Source of the DNA: Deltaproteobacteria bacterium | GTDB lineage: Bacteria; Myxococcota; Myxococcia; Myxococcales; 40CM-4-68-19 | Direction of reading: 5' to 3' | DNA: 64,000 nt | NCBI GenBank assembly: GCA_005879535.1 | Contig: VBKI01000065.1 | Location: 69,501 to 133,500 of the forward strand | Shown: positions 8,308 through 17,270 of the stretch, one piece after another | Layout: every line of letters begins with the position of its first letter | Position numbering within the stretch: position 1 is the stretch's first letter | Notes under the pieces: model-generated | Databases searched by the model: none | Told to the model about the DNA's origin: nothing | What the model saw: the letters and a program-made list of their open reading frames with translations, nothing else | Made by a program: the position numbers and the translations under genes

Positions 8308-9855
8308 ATCAGCTTCCTCGAGCCCGAGCTTCTTTGCCTGCCGCGAGACGATGGCCGCCGCCAGCACCTTGGGCACGTACTCGCGGGTCTCCTCCGGCAG
8401 CTTCTTCATCCGGTACAGGTGCCAGAAGTCGCGCTTCTCCTTGCGAAAGCCACCCGGCTCCTGCGCGATCTGGTGCAGGACGCGGCGGACTCCGGTCTCG
8501 CCGCGGTTGTAGGAAGCCATCGCCAGCATGAAGGAATCGCTGCCGTATTCGGCGAGCAGATTGGCGAGATGCCGCGCCGCCGCCCTCGTCTCGCGGTCGG
8601 CGTCGTACCGCTCGTCCACTTTCGCGTCGACGCGCAGGCCGTAGTTGTGGGCAGTGGTCGGCATCATCTGCCACATGCCGGCCGCCCCCGCACTGCTCTT
8701 CGCTTTGGGATCGAACTGCGTCTCCGCCCATGCCACGTACGCCATCTCCTCGGGAAGGCCGAGCGCGTTGAACTCGCGGCTGATCATCCCCCAGTACCGC
8801 TGCTTGCGCCGGTAGACGAACTTCAGATTCGGCGCCTTCGTCAGCTCGTCGATGTGGAACTTCAGCCGCTCCTTGAAGATGGGCGGCACCGCGTAGGTGT
8901 CGGCATCGAACTTGCGGAGGATGTCGCGGATCTGCCGGTCGATCTCGTCGCCGGACTCCGCCAGCGCCGCCGCTTTGCCCTTGTCGGACTTGCCGAGCGC
9001 GGCCAGCGTATTCCTGGCGTTGCCGGTGAGCGTGTTCAGCCGTTCTTCGAGCGCCGCGAGCCGCTCCGGATCGGACTCCTCGTTCATCTGTTGCTGGACC
9101 GCCTCGATGTCCCGGTCGAGGCGCTCCTTCTGCGTCACCAGCTCCTCGATCTGCCGCTTCTGCCGGGCGATCACGACTGCCATCGCCGCCACGACCATCG
9201 CGGCCACGGCGGCCACGACGGCGACGACCTTGACCCAGCGCCTGGCGGTCTTGGTCCGCGTGAAGCGCTGCACCTCCTTCAAGGTGGCGGCCATGATCAT
9301 CATGGTCTTTCCCGAAGGCATTCCACCCGCCTTCGCGCGCTCCTCGGCCACTTTTTTCGCCGCGAGCTCCGCCAGCCGCGCCGTCGCGGTGTCGGCGCTG
9401 CTCTTGAGGTCGCTGGAGATCCGGTTCATCTCCGAGGTTGCGTCGATGCGCGGCGGCGAGGAGCCGCGCCGCGCGGCCTCGGCGCGCTGGATCGCGCTGA
9501 TCGACGCCGCCTCCGTCTTCATCGCGCCGCCCATGCCTTCCTTGGCGTCGAACTCGACCTTCACCAGCGGTCCGCCGGCACCGAGCTGCACTTCCTCGCC
9601 CTGCCGCAGCCGATGCTTGGCGACGCGCCGGCCCTCGACCAGCGTGCCGTTGGTGCTGGCGGTGTCCACCACGAACCAGCAGCCGTCCTCGAGGAGGAAT
9701 TCGGCGTGGTGGTTGGAGACTTTCGGGTCGCGCTGCTTGTCGAAGCGGACGTCGCAGTCCGACGCGCGGCCCACGCGCAGGGTCGGTTTCGCCGACGTCG
9801 AAGTCTTGCCCTGCAGACTTCCCGACAGGTGTGTGATGCGGATCATGCGCGCCAC
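8305..9855 (-). CDS. FHA domain - transmembrane - SLT lytic transglycosylase fusion
   Basis: This 516-aa protein begins with a forkhead-associated domain (residues about 5-102). LRVGRASDCDVRF, SNHHAEF and TNGT are the phosphothreonine-binding loops. A single membrane helix follows at about 208-230, then a coiled coil to about 315. An SLT-type lytic transglycosylase domain spans about 355-500, with the catalytic Glu in AWAETQFDP and then GMWQMMPTTA and ASYNRGETGV. The FHA part should be cytoplasmic and the murein-cleaving part periplasmic, which suggests control of wall turnover by Ser/Thr kinases. The start may be residue 1 or the Met at residue 4. Confidence 0.88.
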   Translation of the reverse strand: MARMIRITHLSGSLQGKTSTSAKPTLRVGRASDCDVRFDKQRDPKVSNHHAEFLLEDGCWFVVDTASTNGTLVEGRRVAKHRLRQGEEVQLGAGGPLVKVEFDAKEGMGGAMKTEAASISAIQRAEAARRGSSPPRIDATSEMNRISSDLKSSADTATARLAELAAKKVAEERAKAGGMPSGKTMMIMAATLKEVQRFTRTKTARRWVKVVAVVAAVAAMVVAAMAVVIARQKRQIEELVTQKERLDRDIEAVQQQMNEESDPERLAALEERLNTLTGNARNTLAALGKSDKGKAAALAESGDEIDRQIRDILRKFDADTYAVPPIFKERLKFHIDELTKAPNLKFVYRRKQRYWGMISREFNALGLPEEMAYVAWAETQFDPKAKSSAGAAGMWQMMPTTAHNYGLRVDAKVDERYDADRETRAAARHLANLLAEYGSDSFMLAMASYNRGETGVRRVLHQIAQEPGGFRKEKRDFWHLYRMKKLPEETREYVPKVLAAAIVSRQAKKLGLEEAD

Positions 9856-9898
9856 TCCCCTTGCGGCGGCGAACGATTCTTCCTAACACGCTTGCCGC

Positions 9899-10855
9899 TC
9901 AGGTCCGAAGGGCGGCGAGATCGGGTTGGTCTTCTCCGGTCGCCGCGCGTCGCGGCTCCACGGCCCCGAACGCGGCGCGCACGACGGCCATCACCGCGAG
10001 CGCGATCGCGAGCCCGAGGAAAATGTCGAGCAGGTAGTGGTGGTTGAGGTAGACGGCAGCGAAGCAGACCAGCAGGAAGTACGGCGCAGCGATTCGCCGG
10101 AACCGGCGCAGGTGCCAGCCATAGATCATCGCCAGGAACGGATAGACGACGTGGAGGCTGGGGATGGCGCCGAACACGTCCGCGCTCTTGCCGTAGAACC
10201 CCTGCATGACGGGAATGCCGATCAGGTGATCGAACCGGATGGCTCCCGCCGGCGAAGCATGGACGGCGAGGTTCACGACGAATCCGTGATCGGAGACGTA
10301 CCACGGCGGCGCGGCCGGGTAGACGTAGTAGCAGGCGAAGCCGATGAAGTTGGAGATCACGAAGATCCAGGTGAACCGCTCCGCGCGCCGCACCTGGCCG
10401 TTGGCGATGAACCAGATGCTGAGCAGGATCGACTCCCCGATGAAGAACATCGGCGTGTAGGCCAGGCCGCAGAGGAAGTCGAGGACCGGGCTCGTGTGCC
10501 GCTGCAGCCACTCATTGGGGGTCAGCCCATGGATCCCGAACCAGCGCAGATCGAAGTCGTACGGCTCGTGCACGTGGATGACGGGCGAGCGGATGTAGTC
10601 CGCGTACCAGCGCATCGAATCGTACACCAGCGCGTAGAGCAGGTAGGGAAGTCCGATCAGCGCCAGCTTGCGGCTCTGGTCGTTCCAGAGCGAGAGCACG
10701 AGGGCGATGACGGCGGCCAGGAAATGCTCCGGGCCCGGACCGCCGAGCAGATGCAGCGCCGCCAGATACGCGATGGTGAGCGCGGGGATCCAGATGGTGA
10801 AGAAGGGATGCGCGTCCCGCAGCTGATCGGGGCGGGGCCGCAGGAAGGTGGGCAT
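9899..10855 (-). CDS. PAP2-superfamily membrane enzyme resembling Aur1-type inositol phosphorylceramide synthase
   Basis: This 318-aa polytopic protein has the lipid phosphotransferase signature in Aur1-like form: YPAAPPWY at 179-186, IPSLHVVYPF with His235, and NHHYLLDIFLG with His273 and Asp277. Several hydrophobic helices surround these. Aur1 relatives move a phospho-head group (for example inositol phosphate) from a phospholipid to another lipid at the outer membrane face; plain PAP2 phosphatases share the His/Asp core. The ATG lies 1 base after the stop of the RND gene, so it is in one operon with the exporter, aminotransferase and CDP-alcohol transferase. The substrate is not known. Confidence 0.8.
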   Translation of the reverse strand: MPTFLRPRPDQLRDAHPFFTIWIPALTIAYLAALHLLGGPGPEHFLAAVIALVLSLWNDQSRKLALIGLPYLLYALVYDSMRWYADYIRSPVIHVHEPYDFDLRWFGIHGLTPNEWLQRHTSPVLDFLCGLAYTPMFFIGESILLSIWFIANGQVRRAERFTWIFVISNFIGFACYYVYPAAPPWYVSDHGFVVNLAVHASPAGAIRFDHLIGIPVMQGFYGKSADVFGAIPSLHVVYPFLAMIYGWHLRRFRRIAAPYFLLVCFAAVYLNHHYLLDIFLGLAIALAVMAVVRAAFGAVEPRRAATGEDQPDLAALRT

Positions 10856-10856
10856 C

Positions 10857-13343
10857 CTATGCGGCCCCCTGCTGGGCGGCGTCGGCAGGAACGGCCGCGG
10901 TCCTTCTCCGGTCGCGGAGCGAAAGCACCGCCGGCAGCGCGAACAGCGCCGCCGTCAGGCAGGTCACCTCGCCGATCACCGCCGTCAGCCCGAAGCTCTG
11001 GATGGCCTGGTTGTCCGCGGTCACCAGCGTCGCATAGCCGATCATGGTGGTGACCGAGCAGAGCGCCACCGCGCCGCCCGAGGAGGAGAGCGCCTCCTCC
11101 ACGCTGCAGGTCTGCCGGTACCGCTGGTAGAGGTTGACGGCATAGTCCACGCCGATTCCGAAGGTGATGGGCAGGACGGCGAAGTTGACGAAGTTCAGCT
11201 TCAGCGAGAGAGCGGTCATCGCTCCCGCTCCCCAGAGAACCCCGAGCGAGAGCGAGGCGATCACCCACGCGCCGTCGCGAATGCTGCGCATCACCACCAC
11301 CGTGAGCAGGGCGACGGCGAAGAAGCTGAGCAGCGCGGTGAACCGGCCGTCGTCGGTGATCGCCTGGACGATGTCCGTCGTCAGCACGATCTGGCCGGCC
11401 ACCAGCGCGCTCCGATCTACCTTCAGCGCCGCCTCGCGCACGGTCCGGGCGTGCTGGATCTGCGCGCGGCCGTTCGAGCTGTCGGTGGCGAGGGTCGGGA
11501 ACACCAGGACGATCCGGCCGCGGTGCCCGTCCTTCTCCACGAACGCGCGCGTCAGCCGCTCTGGCACGTCCGAGAGCGAGACGGGCTCGAGCTTGGTCCG
11601 CTCGCGCAAGCGCCGGATCTCCGGGGGCAGCTCCGCTGCCGGCCGCTTGTCGAGGAGGCTGAAGATCTGCCGCAGGATCTCCAGCTTCTGCGTTTGGTCC
11701 TTTGGAATGAACTGCTGCAGCGTGACCACCGACTCGATGGTGCTGTTCGGTCCTTCCTGCTCCTTCTCCTTCTCGATCGCCGCGGCCACCGCCTGCGCTT
11801 CTTCCGGCGAACCGGTGAGCACCACCGTGGGAGTCTGGTACGACTGCAGGACCGCGTCGACGTGGCGGTCCCAGTAGCCCTGTCCGTGATTCTCGCTCGA
11901 CCGGCTCCCCAGCTTGGTGAAGTCGTACTGGATCGGCTCCTGCGCGAACAGGTAGCCGGCATACAGCGAGGCGCCGCCGAGAGCGACCGTGATCACCACC
12001 GGGATCAGCGGCCTTCTCACCACCAGCTGGGCGAAGGGGCCGGCGAGCCACCCGACCACCCGGCCACGCTTCGGCGGCGCGAGCTCGCCGTAGGGCCAGA
12101 ATTTCTCCTGGAGTGCGATCAAGGCCGGCATGAGCGCATAGGTGGTGAGCCAGCAGAGGGCCATCCCGAAGAAGCCCATGAAGGCGAACTGGTTGAACCC
12201 ACGGAAGCTCACTGCTCCCAGCGAACCGTAGCTCGCCGCCGCGGCGGCGCTCGCCGCGAACGTGGCGATCCAGGTGGCGCGCAGCGAGAGGGGAAGCGCC
12301 CTGGCGATGTCCGAGCCGTGCCTGCGCTCCTCGATGTACCGCGCGAGGAGGATGATTCCCGCGTTGATCCCATTGCCGATGATGATGCTGCCGAGGAACG
12401 CCGTGTTCGGATTGAGGTAGTGGATCACCTCGCGCGAGAGAGCGAAGGTGAGGGCGACGCCGGTGAAGAGCGGAAAGACCAGAAGCGGTACCGCCCGGAT
12501 GGTGCGGTAGTAGAGAATCAGCGCCAGACCGACGGCGGCGAGCGTGAGCGCGCTGGAGAGCGCGAGATCGCGGACCAGCGCTTCCTGCGCCTCGATCAGC
12601 CCCTTGATCTCGCCGCCGTAACCGATCTCGATGCTTGGATGGAAGCTCTTGGGATTGAGCTCTTTCACCTTGAAGTCGACGGCGCCGAAGATCCGCTGAT
12701 CGTCCTCGAGGCTCACCGCCGCGCCTGGAGGCGAGAGCAGCATCACCAGCGTGTGGCCACCTTCGCCCGCGAGGTACCCGTCGGGGTAGCGGTCGAGGCG
12801 CGCGTAGGCTGCCTTGATCCGGGCCACCGCCTCGTCGAGACTGACCGAAGGCGCGGTCTCCCCGTCGTCGGCGAGGTCGACGAGCAGTGGATTCGCCCGG
12901 GCAATCTGCGAGCGGAGCGCGTCGCGCGCGGCGATCAGATCCTTGAGATCGGCATAGAGCGCTCCGTGGCGGTCGAGGAACTCCTTCTCCGCGTCGACGC
13001 GCCAGTGCACCTGCGCCACCAGCGACGGCGGCAGTTGCTTCAGGCTTGCAGCCAGCGCGTCGACGAACCGTTCGCCGGCCTTCAGATCGTCGGTGCGCAC
13101 GACGATCGCGAGGTGCGAGAGGCCGCCGATGCGCCTCTCCAGCTCGGCGAGGGCCACCGCCGCCGGAGCGCCCTGCGGCAGGAGCTCACGAAGATCGGTG
13201 CGCAGATCGCCGTAGAGCCGCGCTGCGCCAGGGATGGAGGCGACGAACGCGAGGATCCCGAGGAGCACGATCAGCCTGGGCCGGCGGAGCGAGAGCGCCG
13301 CCCACCACTGCCAGAACCGCGCGGTCCGGGAGAGCTGCTCCAT
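10857..13343 (-). CDS. RND/MMPL-family exporter
   Basis: This 828-aa protein has two similar halves, each with a membrane helix, a large periplasmic loop and a five-helix bundle, as in MMPL/HpnN-type RND transporters that export lipids. The first helix (RLIVLLGILAFVASI) is followed by a long soluble region. Helices cluster again around 270-400 and 670-815. GIGVDYAVNLYQRY in the second half resembles the RND helix-4 motif with conserved Asp. It sits between the aminotransferase (10-base gap) and the PAP2 gene (1-base gap). A product of the neighbouring lipid enzymes is the likely cargo, by inference. Confidence 0.85.
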   Translation of the reverse strand: MEQLSRTARFWQWWAALSLRRPRLIVLLGILAFVASIPGAARLYGDLRTDLRELLPQGAPAAVALAELERRIGGLSHLAIVVRTDDLKAGERFVDALAASLKQLPPSLVAQVHWRVDAEKEFLDRHGALYADLKDLIAARDALRSQIARANPLLVDLADDGETAPSVSLDEAVARIKAAYARLDRYPDGYLAGEGGHTLVMLLSPPGAAVSLEDDQRIFGAVDFKVKELNPKSFHPSIEIGYGGEIKGLIEAQEALVRDLALSSALTLAAVGLALILYYRTIRAVPLLVFPLFTGVALTFALSREVIHYLNPNTAFLGSIIIGNGINAGIILLARYIEERRHGSDIARALPLSLRATWIATFAASAAAAASYGSLGAVSFRGFNQFAFMGFFGMALCWLTTYALMPALIALQEKFWPYGELAPPKRGRVVGWLAGPFAQLVVRRPLIPVVITVALGGASLYAGYLFAQEPIQYDFTKLGSRSSENHGQGYWDRHVDAVLQSYQTPTVVLTGSPEEAQAVAAAIEKEKEQEGPNSTIESVVTLQQFIPKDQTQKLEILRQIFSLLDKRPAAELPPEIRRLRERTKLEPVSLSDVPERLTRAFVEKDGHRGRIVLVFPTLATDSSNGRAQIQHARTVREAALKVDRSALVAGQIVLTTDIVQAITDDGRFTALLSFFAVALLTVVVMRSIRDGAWVIASLSLGVLWGAGAMTALSLKLNFVNFAVLPITFGIGVDYAVNLYQRYRQTCSVEEALSSSGGAVALCSVTTMIGYATLVTADNQAIQSFGLTAVIGEVTCLTAALFALPAVLSLRDRRRTAAVPADAAQQGAA

Positions 13344-13353
13344 CGCGTCAGTC

Positions 13354-14697
13354 CTACGCCGCGCCGTGCCTGCGCGCTACGGCCTCGATCGCCTCGCGCA
13401 GTAGCGACAGCCCGCTCAGCGCGGTGTCGCGGTCGATGGTCAGCGCCGGCTGCAGCCGGATCGCGTGGGTGTAGCTCATCGCCAGAAGTCCGCGGCGCAG
13501 CCCGTCCTGGAAGATCTCGCCGCAGATCTTCCTCGCCAGAGGCTCTTTCGTCTCCCGGTCGGAGACCAGCTCCACGCCGAGGAATAGTCCCTCTCCGCGG
13601 ACGTCGCCCACCCATCTCAGGCGGTCCGGCCAGGTGCGCAGCTCGTCCAGCATCGCCGCGCCGACCTCGCGTACGTTCTGCAGGACGTTGTCGCGATGGA
13701 GGATCTGGATGCTGGCCAGCGCCGCCGCCGCGGCCAGCGGGTTGCCGCCGTAGGAGGAGGAAGACCCGCTCGGATTCGCCCAGGGCTTTGCCTGCGCGAT
13801 CTCCCCTTTCGCGACCACGCCGCTGATCGGGAAGCCGCCGCCGAACGCCTTCCCGATGGTGATGATGTCCGGCGTCACGCCGCTCCGCTCGCACGCGAAC
13901 CAACGGCCGGTACGACCGAAACCCGTGATCATTTCGTCGGAGATGAACACCGCGCCGTGCTCCCTGGCGATCTCCTGTGCTCTCACCATGAACTCCGGCG
14001 GCGGAATCACGTTCCCCGCGGTCCCCTGGAGGGGTTCCATGATCACCGCCGCCACGCTGCCCGCCGTCTGGTGGCGCAGCTGGTCGCGCGCCAGATCCGC
14101 GCAGGCGATGCCGCAGCTCCGCGGCTCGAGCTTGAGCGGGCATCGATAGCAGTTCGCAAAGGGCAGCACGTGACCAGGTGGAATCGGCCCGTAGCTCTTC
14201 GCGTTGCCGGCGCCGTTCGCGGAAAGCGCCCGCGCCGTCTTGCCGTGAAAGCCACCCCAGAAGCCGACGACTTCCTGGTGGCCGGTGTGGTTCATCGCCA
14301 GGCGGAACGCGCTCTCCACCGCCTCGGCGCCGCTGGAGTAGAGCTGGACCTTGTCGACGCCCTTGGGCGTGACCTTCGCGACCTCGTTGATCAGGTCCGC
14401 GCGCGGCGCGCTGGTGAACGATCCGACGGTCACCTTGTCGAGCTGCTCGTGGAGAGCCTTCGTCCACGCGGGGTGGCGATGGCCGAGGCTGTTCACGCCG
14501 ATCCCGCCGATCAAGTCGACGTATCGGTTGCCGTCGACGTCCTCGATCACCGAGCCCTGCGCGCGTTCGACGGCGATGCCGGAGCTGAGCGCGAAGCCCT
14601 GCAGGCCGGGGGCAAGATGCCGCTGCTCGTGCTCCACCAGGCTGCGGGATCGCGGGCCAGGGATTTCCGTCTGGATGTGCGGGGCTTTGAGCGCCAT
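13354..14697 (-). CDS. Class III PLP-dependent aminotransferase
   Basis: This 447-aa fold-type I enzyme is of the class III group (4-aminobutyrate, ornithine and related omega-aminotransferases). DGNRYVDLIGGIGVNSLGH, SSGAEAVESAFRLA, FHGKTARALS, VIMEPLQGTAG and FISDEMITGFGRTG are typical, and the PLP Lys lies in ITIGKAFGGGFP. A short Cys-rich insert (NCYRCPL, then RSCGIAC) at about residues 180-198 may bind metal or simply be conserved. The substrate cannot be told from sequence. Its place in a lipid-like operon suggests it makes or removes an amino group on a head-group or lipid precursor. Confidence 0.88.
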   Translation of the reverse strand: MALKAPHIQTEIPGPRSRSLVEHEQRHLAPGLQGFALSSGIAVERAQGSVIEDVDGNRYVDLIGGIGVNSLGHRHPAWTKALHEQLDKVTVGSFTSAPRADLINEVAKVTPKGVDKVQLYSSGAEAVESAFRLAMNHTGHQEVVGFWGGFHGKTARALSANGAGNAKSYGPIPPGHVLPFANCYRCPLKLEPRSCGIACADLARDQLRHQTAGSVAAVIMEPLQGTAGNVIPPPEFMVRAQEIAREHGAVFISDEMITGFGRTGRWFACERSGVTPDIITIGKAFGGGFPISGVVAKGEIAQAKPWANPSGSSSSYGGNPLAAAAALASIQILHRDNVLQNVREVGAAMLDELRTWPDRLRWVGDVRGEGLFLGVELVSDRETKEPLARKICGEIFQDGLRRGLLAMSYTHAIRLQPALTIDRDTALSGLSLLREAIEAVARRHGAA

Positions 14698-14815
14698 TTC
14701 CCTCGCCTTCAGAAGCCGCAGCGGAGCGTTCGATTCCAGACCCGCTGCGCCGATGGGCGGGCACGTCTAGCACATGTGCCAGGCATCTGCAGGCGGGAAA
14801 AGGTCGGATGCCGTC

Positions 14816-17137
14816 TCAGAAGGCGGGCAGATTCGCGGGCTTGTTCGCGTAGGAAAATTCGGAGAGCGCCTGGCCGCTGCGCACTGTCGGCTCCTCGCCC
14901 GGCCTCTCGATTCGCAGCTCGTAATGGTTCTCGTAGGTGTAGGCCATTGGAGCAGCCCAGGTGCTCACCAGCAGCCGCGACAAGGGCCCCATCTCGTCGA
15001 GGAGATCCTGGCGGTAGAGCAGCTTCCGCGCCTGGACGTGCACGGTCACCGTCTCGCCGTCCACGCCCCGGGCCACGGCCGCAACGCGTTGCGGAACGTC
15101 GTACTCGAAATGCCCTCCCGGCTCGTGGCGCAGATCCTCGAATGCGATTTTGACGTCGGTGGATCGGACTTCCGTCTTTCCGTCGCGCGAGGTGTACATC
15201 CACCCCTGCGGCGGCAGCCGCGAGCCCCCCGGGGGAAAGAGGATCGCCAGCGCCGCGCTCGTTCCCTGCTCGCCGTCGAACGCCTGCATCCGGTACCAGA
15301 GCGAGGCGCTCTTGTAGGCCGGGACCGTGGAGTAGGACGTGTCGGCGTACGAGTAGCCACGCATCCGGCGGCTGCCGGTGCCTGCGCTCCACAGCGTTCC
15401 CTCGAACCTGCTGCGCAGGGCGAAGATGGTGTGGTCGAAGACTGCATGGCCGCTGGCGTCGAAGACGACGCGGCCCCCGCCGGGCCGGACCGGCTGCGTC
15501 TCGGGAAGGACGGTGGCGTCCACCACCAGCTTGCGGCCCGCGAAGTGGACGTGATGGCTCGCGTCCGGGCCCATCGTCAGGCGGGAGGTGCCCATCTCGA
15601 TGGCGCCTTCCGGCTGCACGGCCCACTCGCCGCTCTCGAACGCTTGCCCGTCCTCGATGGTCCTGCCGTCGGGCGCCACCACTACCGCGCGCACCGCGCC
15701 CTTGCCGTGCCCTTCGAGGCCGGCATTGCTGACGAGGAACTGCACGCGGGCGAACGACCCGTCGTCGGCGCTGAAGAGGAAGGAGTAGCTCTCCGAGTAG
15801 AACGCTTCGGAACGGAGCTTGGGGAGAAAGCTCTTCTGCGTCAGATTTGCCGTGTCGGGAAGCGCGCTGGAAAAGCCGTGCACCTGCTCCTCGGCGAACG
15901 GATTTCCGTACGAGACGAAGAGCACCGCCATGGCGGCGAATCCCGAGGCGACCGCGCCGATCAGCGCCAGCACCGGATGCGGGCGACCGGTCTGCTCGCG
16001 GAAGACGAAGATCCGGTGCAGCGGCAGGTTCCAGCAGAGCGACACGCCGAGCCCGACCACGGCGGCTGCCACGAGCGGGTTCCAGCGCAGTCCCTCGGTG
16101 AGGAGGATGACGCCGACCGTGTTGAGGAGCAGCGAGGTGAGGGAGATGGCCGCGTACCGCGGCACTTCCACCAGGACCGAATTGTCCTGCGTCTTGAAGG
16201 TGTAGATCTTGTTCACGGTGAAGTTGGTGATCGCTCCGAGCAGCGCCCCGAGGGCGCGCGAGCTCCCGGTGTAGATCCCGACTACCTCCACCAGGATCGT
16301 GAACGTGCCGTAGTCGACCGCCGTCGCGATCGCCGAGGCAATCCACGCGCGTTGAAACCATCCCGACAGCTCCTCCTCGCGGGTGGACGCGGCCGGGGCG
16401 GCACCCTCGCGTTTGCGCAGCTGACCGTGGATGTAGATGAAGCGCCGGATCGCGGTGACGTTCGCCATCACCGCGACCAGCAGCAGCGTGGCGAGCATCA
16501 GGTAGAACGCGGGGTGCGAGCCGCGAGGCTCGGCGAACTGCGCCAGATATGGCGAGAGCACGCCGGCCGAGCCGATGTACAGCGCGCGCTCGCCGCGGTT
16601 CATCGATCCCATCCGCGCGTCGATCCCGGAGATCTCGCCTTTGGCACGGGCGTAGGAGACGAGCAGTGCGCCGGCGAGCGAGGTGAGCGCGAGCCAGAAT
16701 CCCAGGGGATAGCTCCGGTAGTACGCCGCAATGCCGGCGAAGGTGGCGATCTCCGCGTAGCGATCGACGGCGGCGTCGAGGAGCTCGCCGGCGTCGGACG
16801 CCGTGCCGCGCGTGCGCGCCACCATCCCGTCGAGCGCGTCGAGGATCGCGCAAGCGATCACCAGCCAACCGCCGAGCGTGAAACGGCCGGTGGCGAACGC
16901 CGCGGCGCCGGCCACGCTGCAGCCGAGCGACCCGAGCGTGAGCTGATTCGGCGTGATCCGCAGGCGCAGGCAGAGCTTCTCGAGGGGCTCGAAGCACCAG
17001 TAGCCGAACTCGATGAAGAAGCGGCTCAGGAATACGCTTCCCGGCTCCTTCTTCACCCGCTCGGGCACGTACCGGCCCTTGACCAGCACGCGGAGCGAAT
17101 ACGCGCCGAGCAGCACGACAACGATCCCAATCGTCAC
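14816..17137 (-). CDS. CDP-alcohol phosphatidyltransferase - GtrA - C-terminal beta-rich (lipocalin-like?) fusion
   Basis: This 773-aa protein combines three parts. Residues about 40-240 form a CDP-alcohol phosphatidyltransferase with a perfect catalytic motif at 100-125 (DALDGMVAR, then G and two Asp in GELLDAAVDR). Residues about 260-385 are a four-helix GtrA-like domain (DYGTF, NFTVNKIYTF, WNLPLHRIFVF). Residues about 395-773 are soluble and beta-rich after one more helix. SYSFLFSADDG and ARVQFLVSNAG there faintly recall Svf1/AttH double-lipocalin lipid carriers, by memory only. It probably makes a phospholipid and moves it. The start is GTG 17137. Confidence 0.85.
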   Translation of the reverse strand: MTIGIVVVLLGAYSLRVLVKGRYVPERVKKEPGSVFLSRFFIEFGYWCFEPLEKLCLRLRITPNQLTLGSLGCSVAGAAAFATGRFTLGGWLVIACAILDALDGMVARTRGTASDAGELLDAAVDRYAEIATFAGIAAYYRSYPLGFWLALTSLAGALLVSYARAKGEISGIDARMGSMNRGERALYIGSAGVLSPYLAQFAEPRGSHPAFYLMLATLLLVAVMANVTAIRRFIYIHGQLRKREGAAPAASTREEELSGWFQRAWIASAIATAVDYGTFTILVEVVGIYTGSSRALGALLGAITNFTVNKIYTFKTQDNSVLVEVPRYAAISLTSLLLNTVGVILLTEGLRWNPLVAAAVVGLGVSLCWNLPLHRIFVFREQTGRPHPVLALIGAVASGFAAMAVLFVSYGNPFAEEQVHGFSSALPDTANLTQKSFLPKLRSEAFYSESYSFLFSADDGSFARVQFLVSNAGLEGHGKGAVRAVVVAPDGRTIEDGQAFESGEWAVQPEGAIEMGTSRLTMGPDASHHVHFAGRKLVVDATVLPETQPVRPGGGRVVFDASGHAVFDHTIFALRSRFEGTLWSAGTGSRRMRGYSYADTSYSTVPAYKSASLWYRMQAFDGEQGTSAALAILFPPGGSRLPPQGWMYTSRDGKTEVRSTDVKIAFEDLRHEPGGHFEYDVPQRVAAVARGVDGETVTVHVQARKLLYRQDLLDEMGPLSRLLVSTWAAPMAYTYENHYELRIERPGEEPTVRSGQALSEFSYANKPANLPAF

Positions 17138-17250
17138 CAGCAGAGACAGGCTTCACCTCGCGTTCACAACCCGACTCGGCTGCGCCTCGGGCGGACACAC
17201 GCCTACCCGCTCGATTCCATGCCCAAGTACCTTGTCTCAGGCAATTTTGC

Positions 17251-17270
17251 AACGAATGCGACTTTTCGTT
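17251..17270. promoter_or_regulatory. AT-rich inverted repeat between two minus-strand genes
   Basis: AACGAA and TTCGTT flank 8 bases, overlapping the stop of the phosphodiester-glycosidase gene. The 131-bp gap 17138-17268 is unusually AT-rich here and separates that gene from the lipid cluster. It could be a weak terminator or an operator for the downstream operon. No strong promoter boxes are visible. Confidence 0.3.

Noticed and set aside
10848-13826. A 992-codon plus-strand frame opposite the RND exporter
   Set aside because: It has charged, low-complexity composition with no motif, while the minus strand encodes the complete exporter.
17230-17250. GTCTCAGG near the phosphodiester glycosidase stop, resembling the element tag
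   Set aside because: No double stem is present beside it; the match is short enough to be chance.
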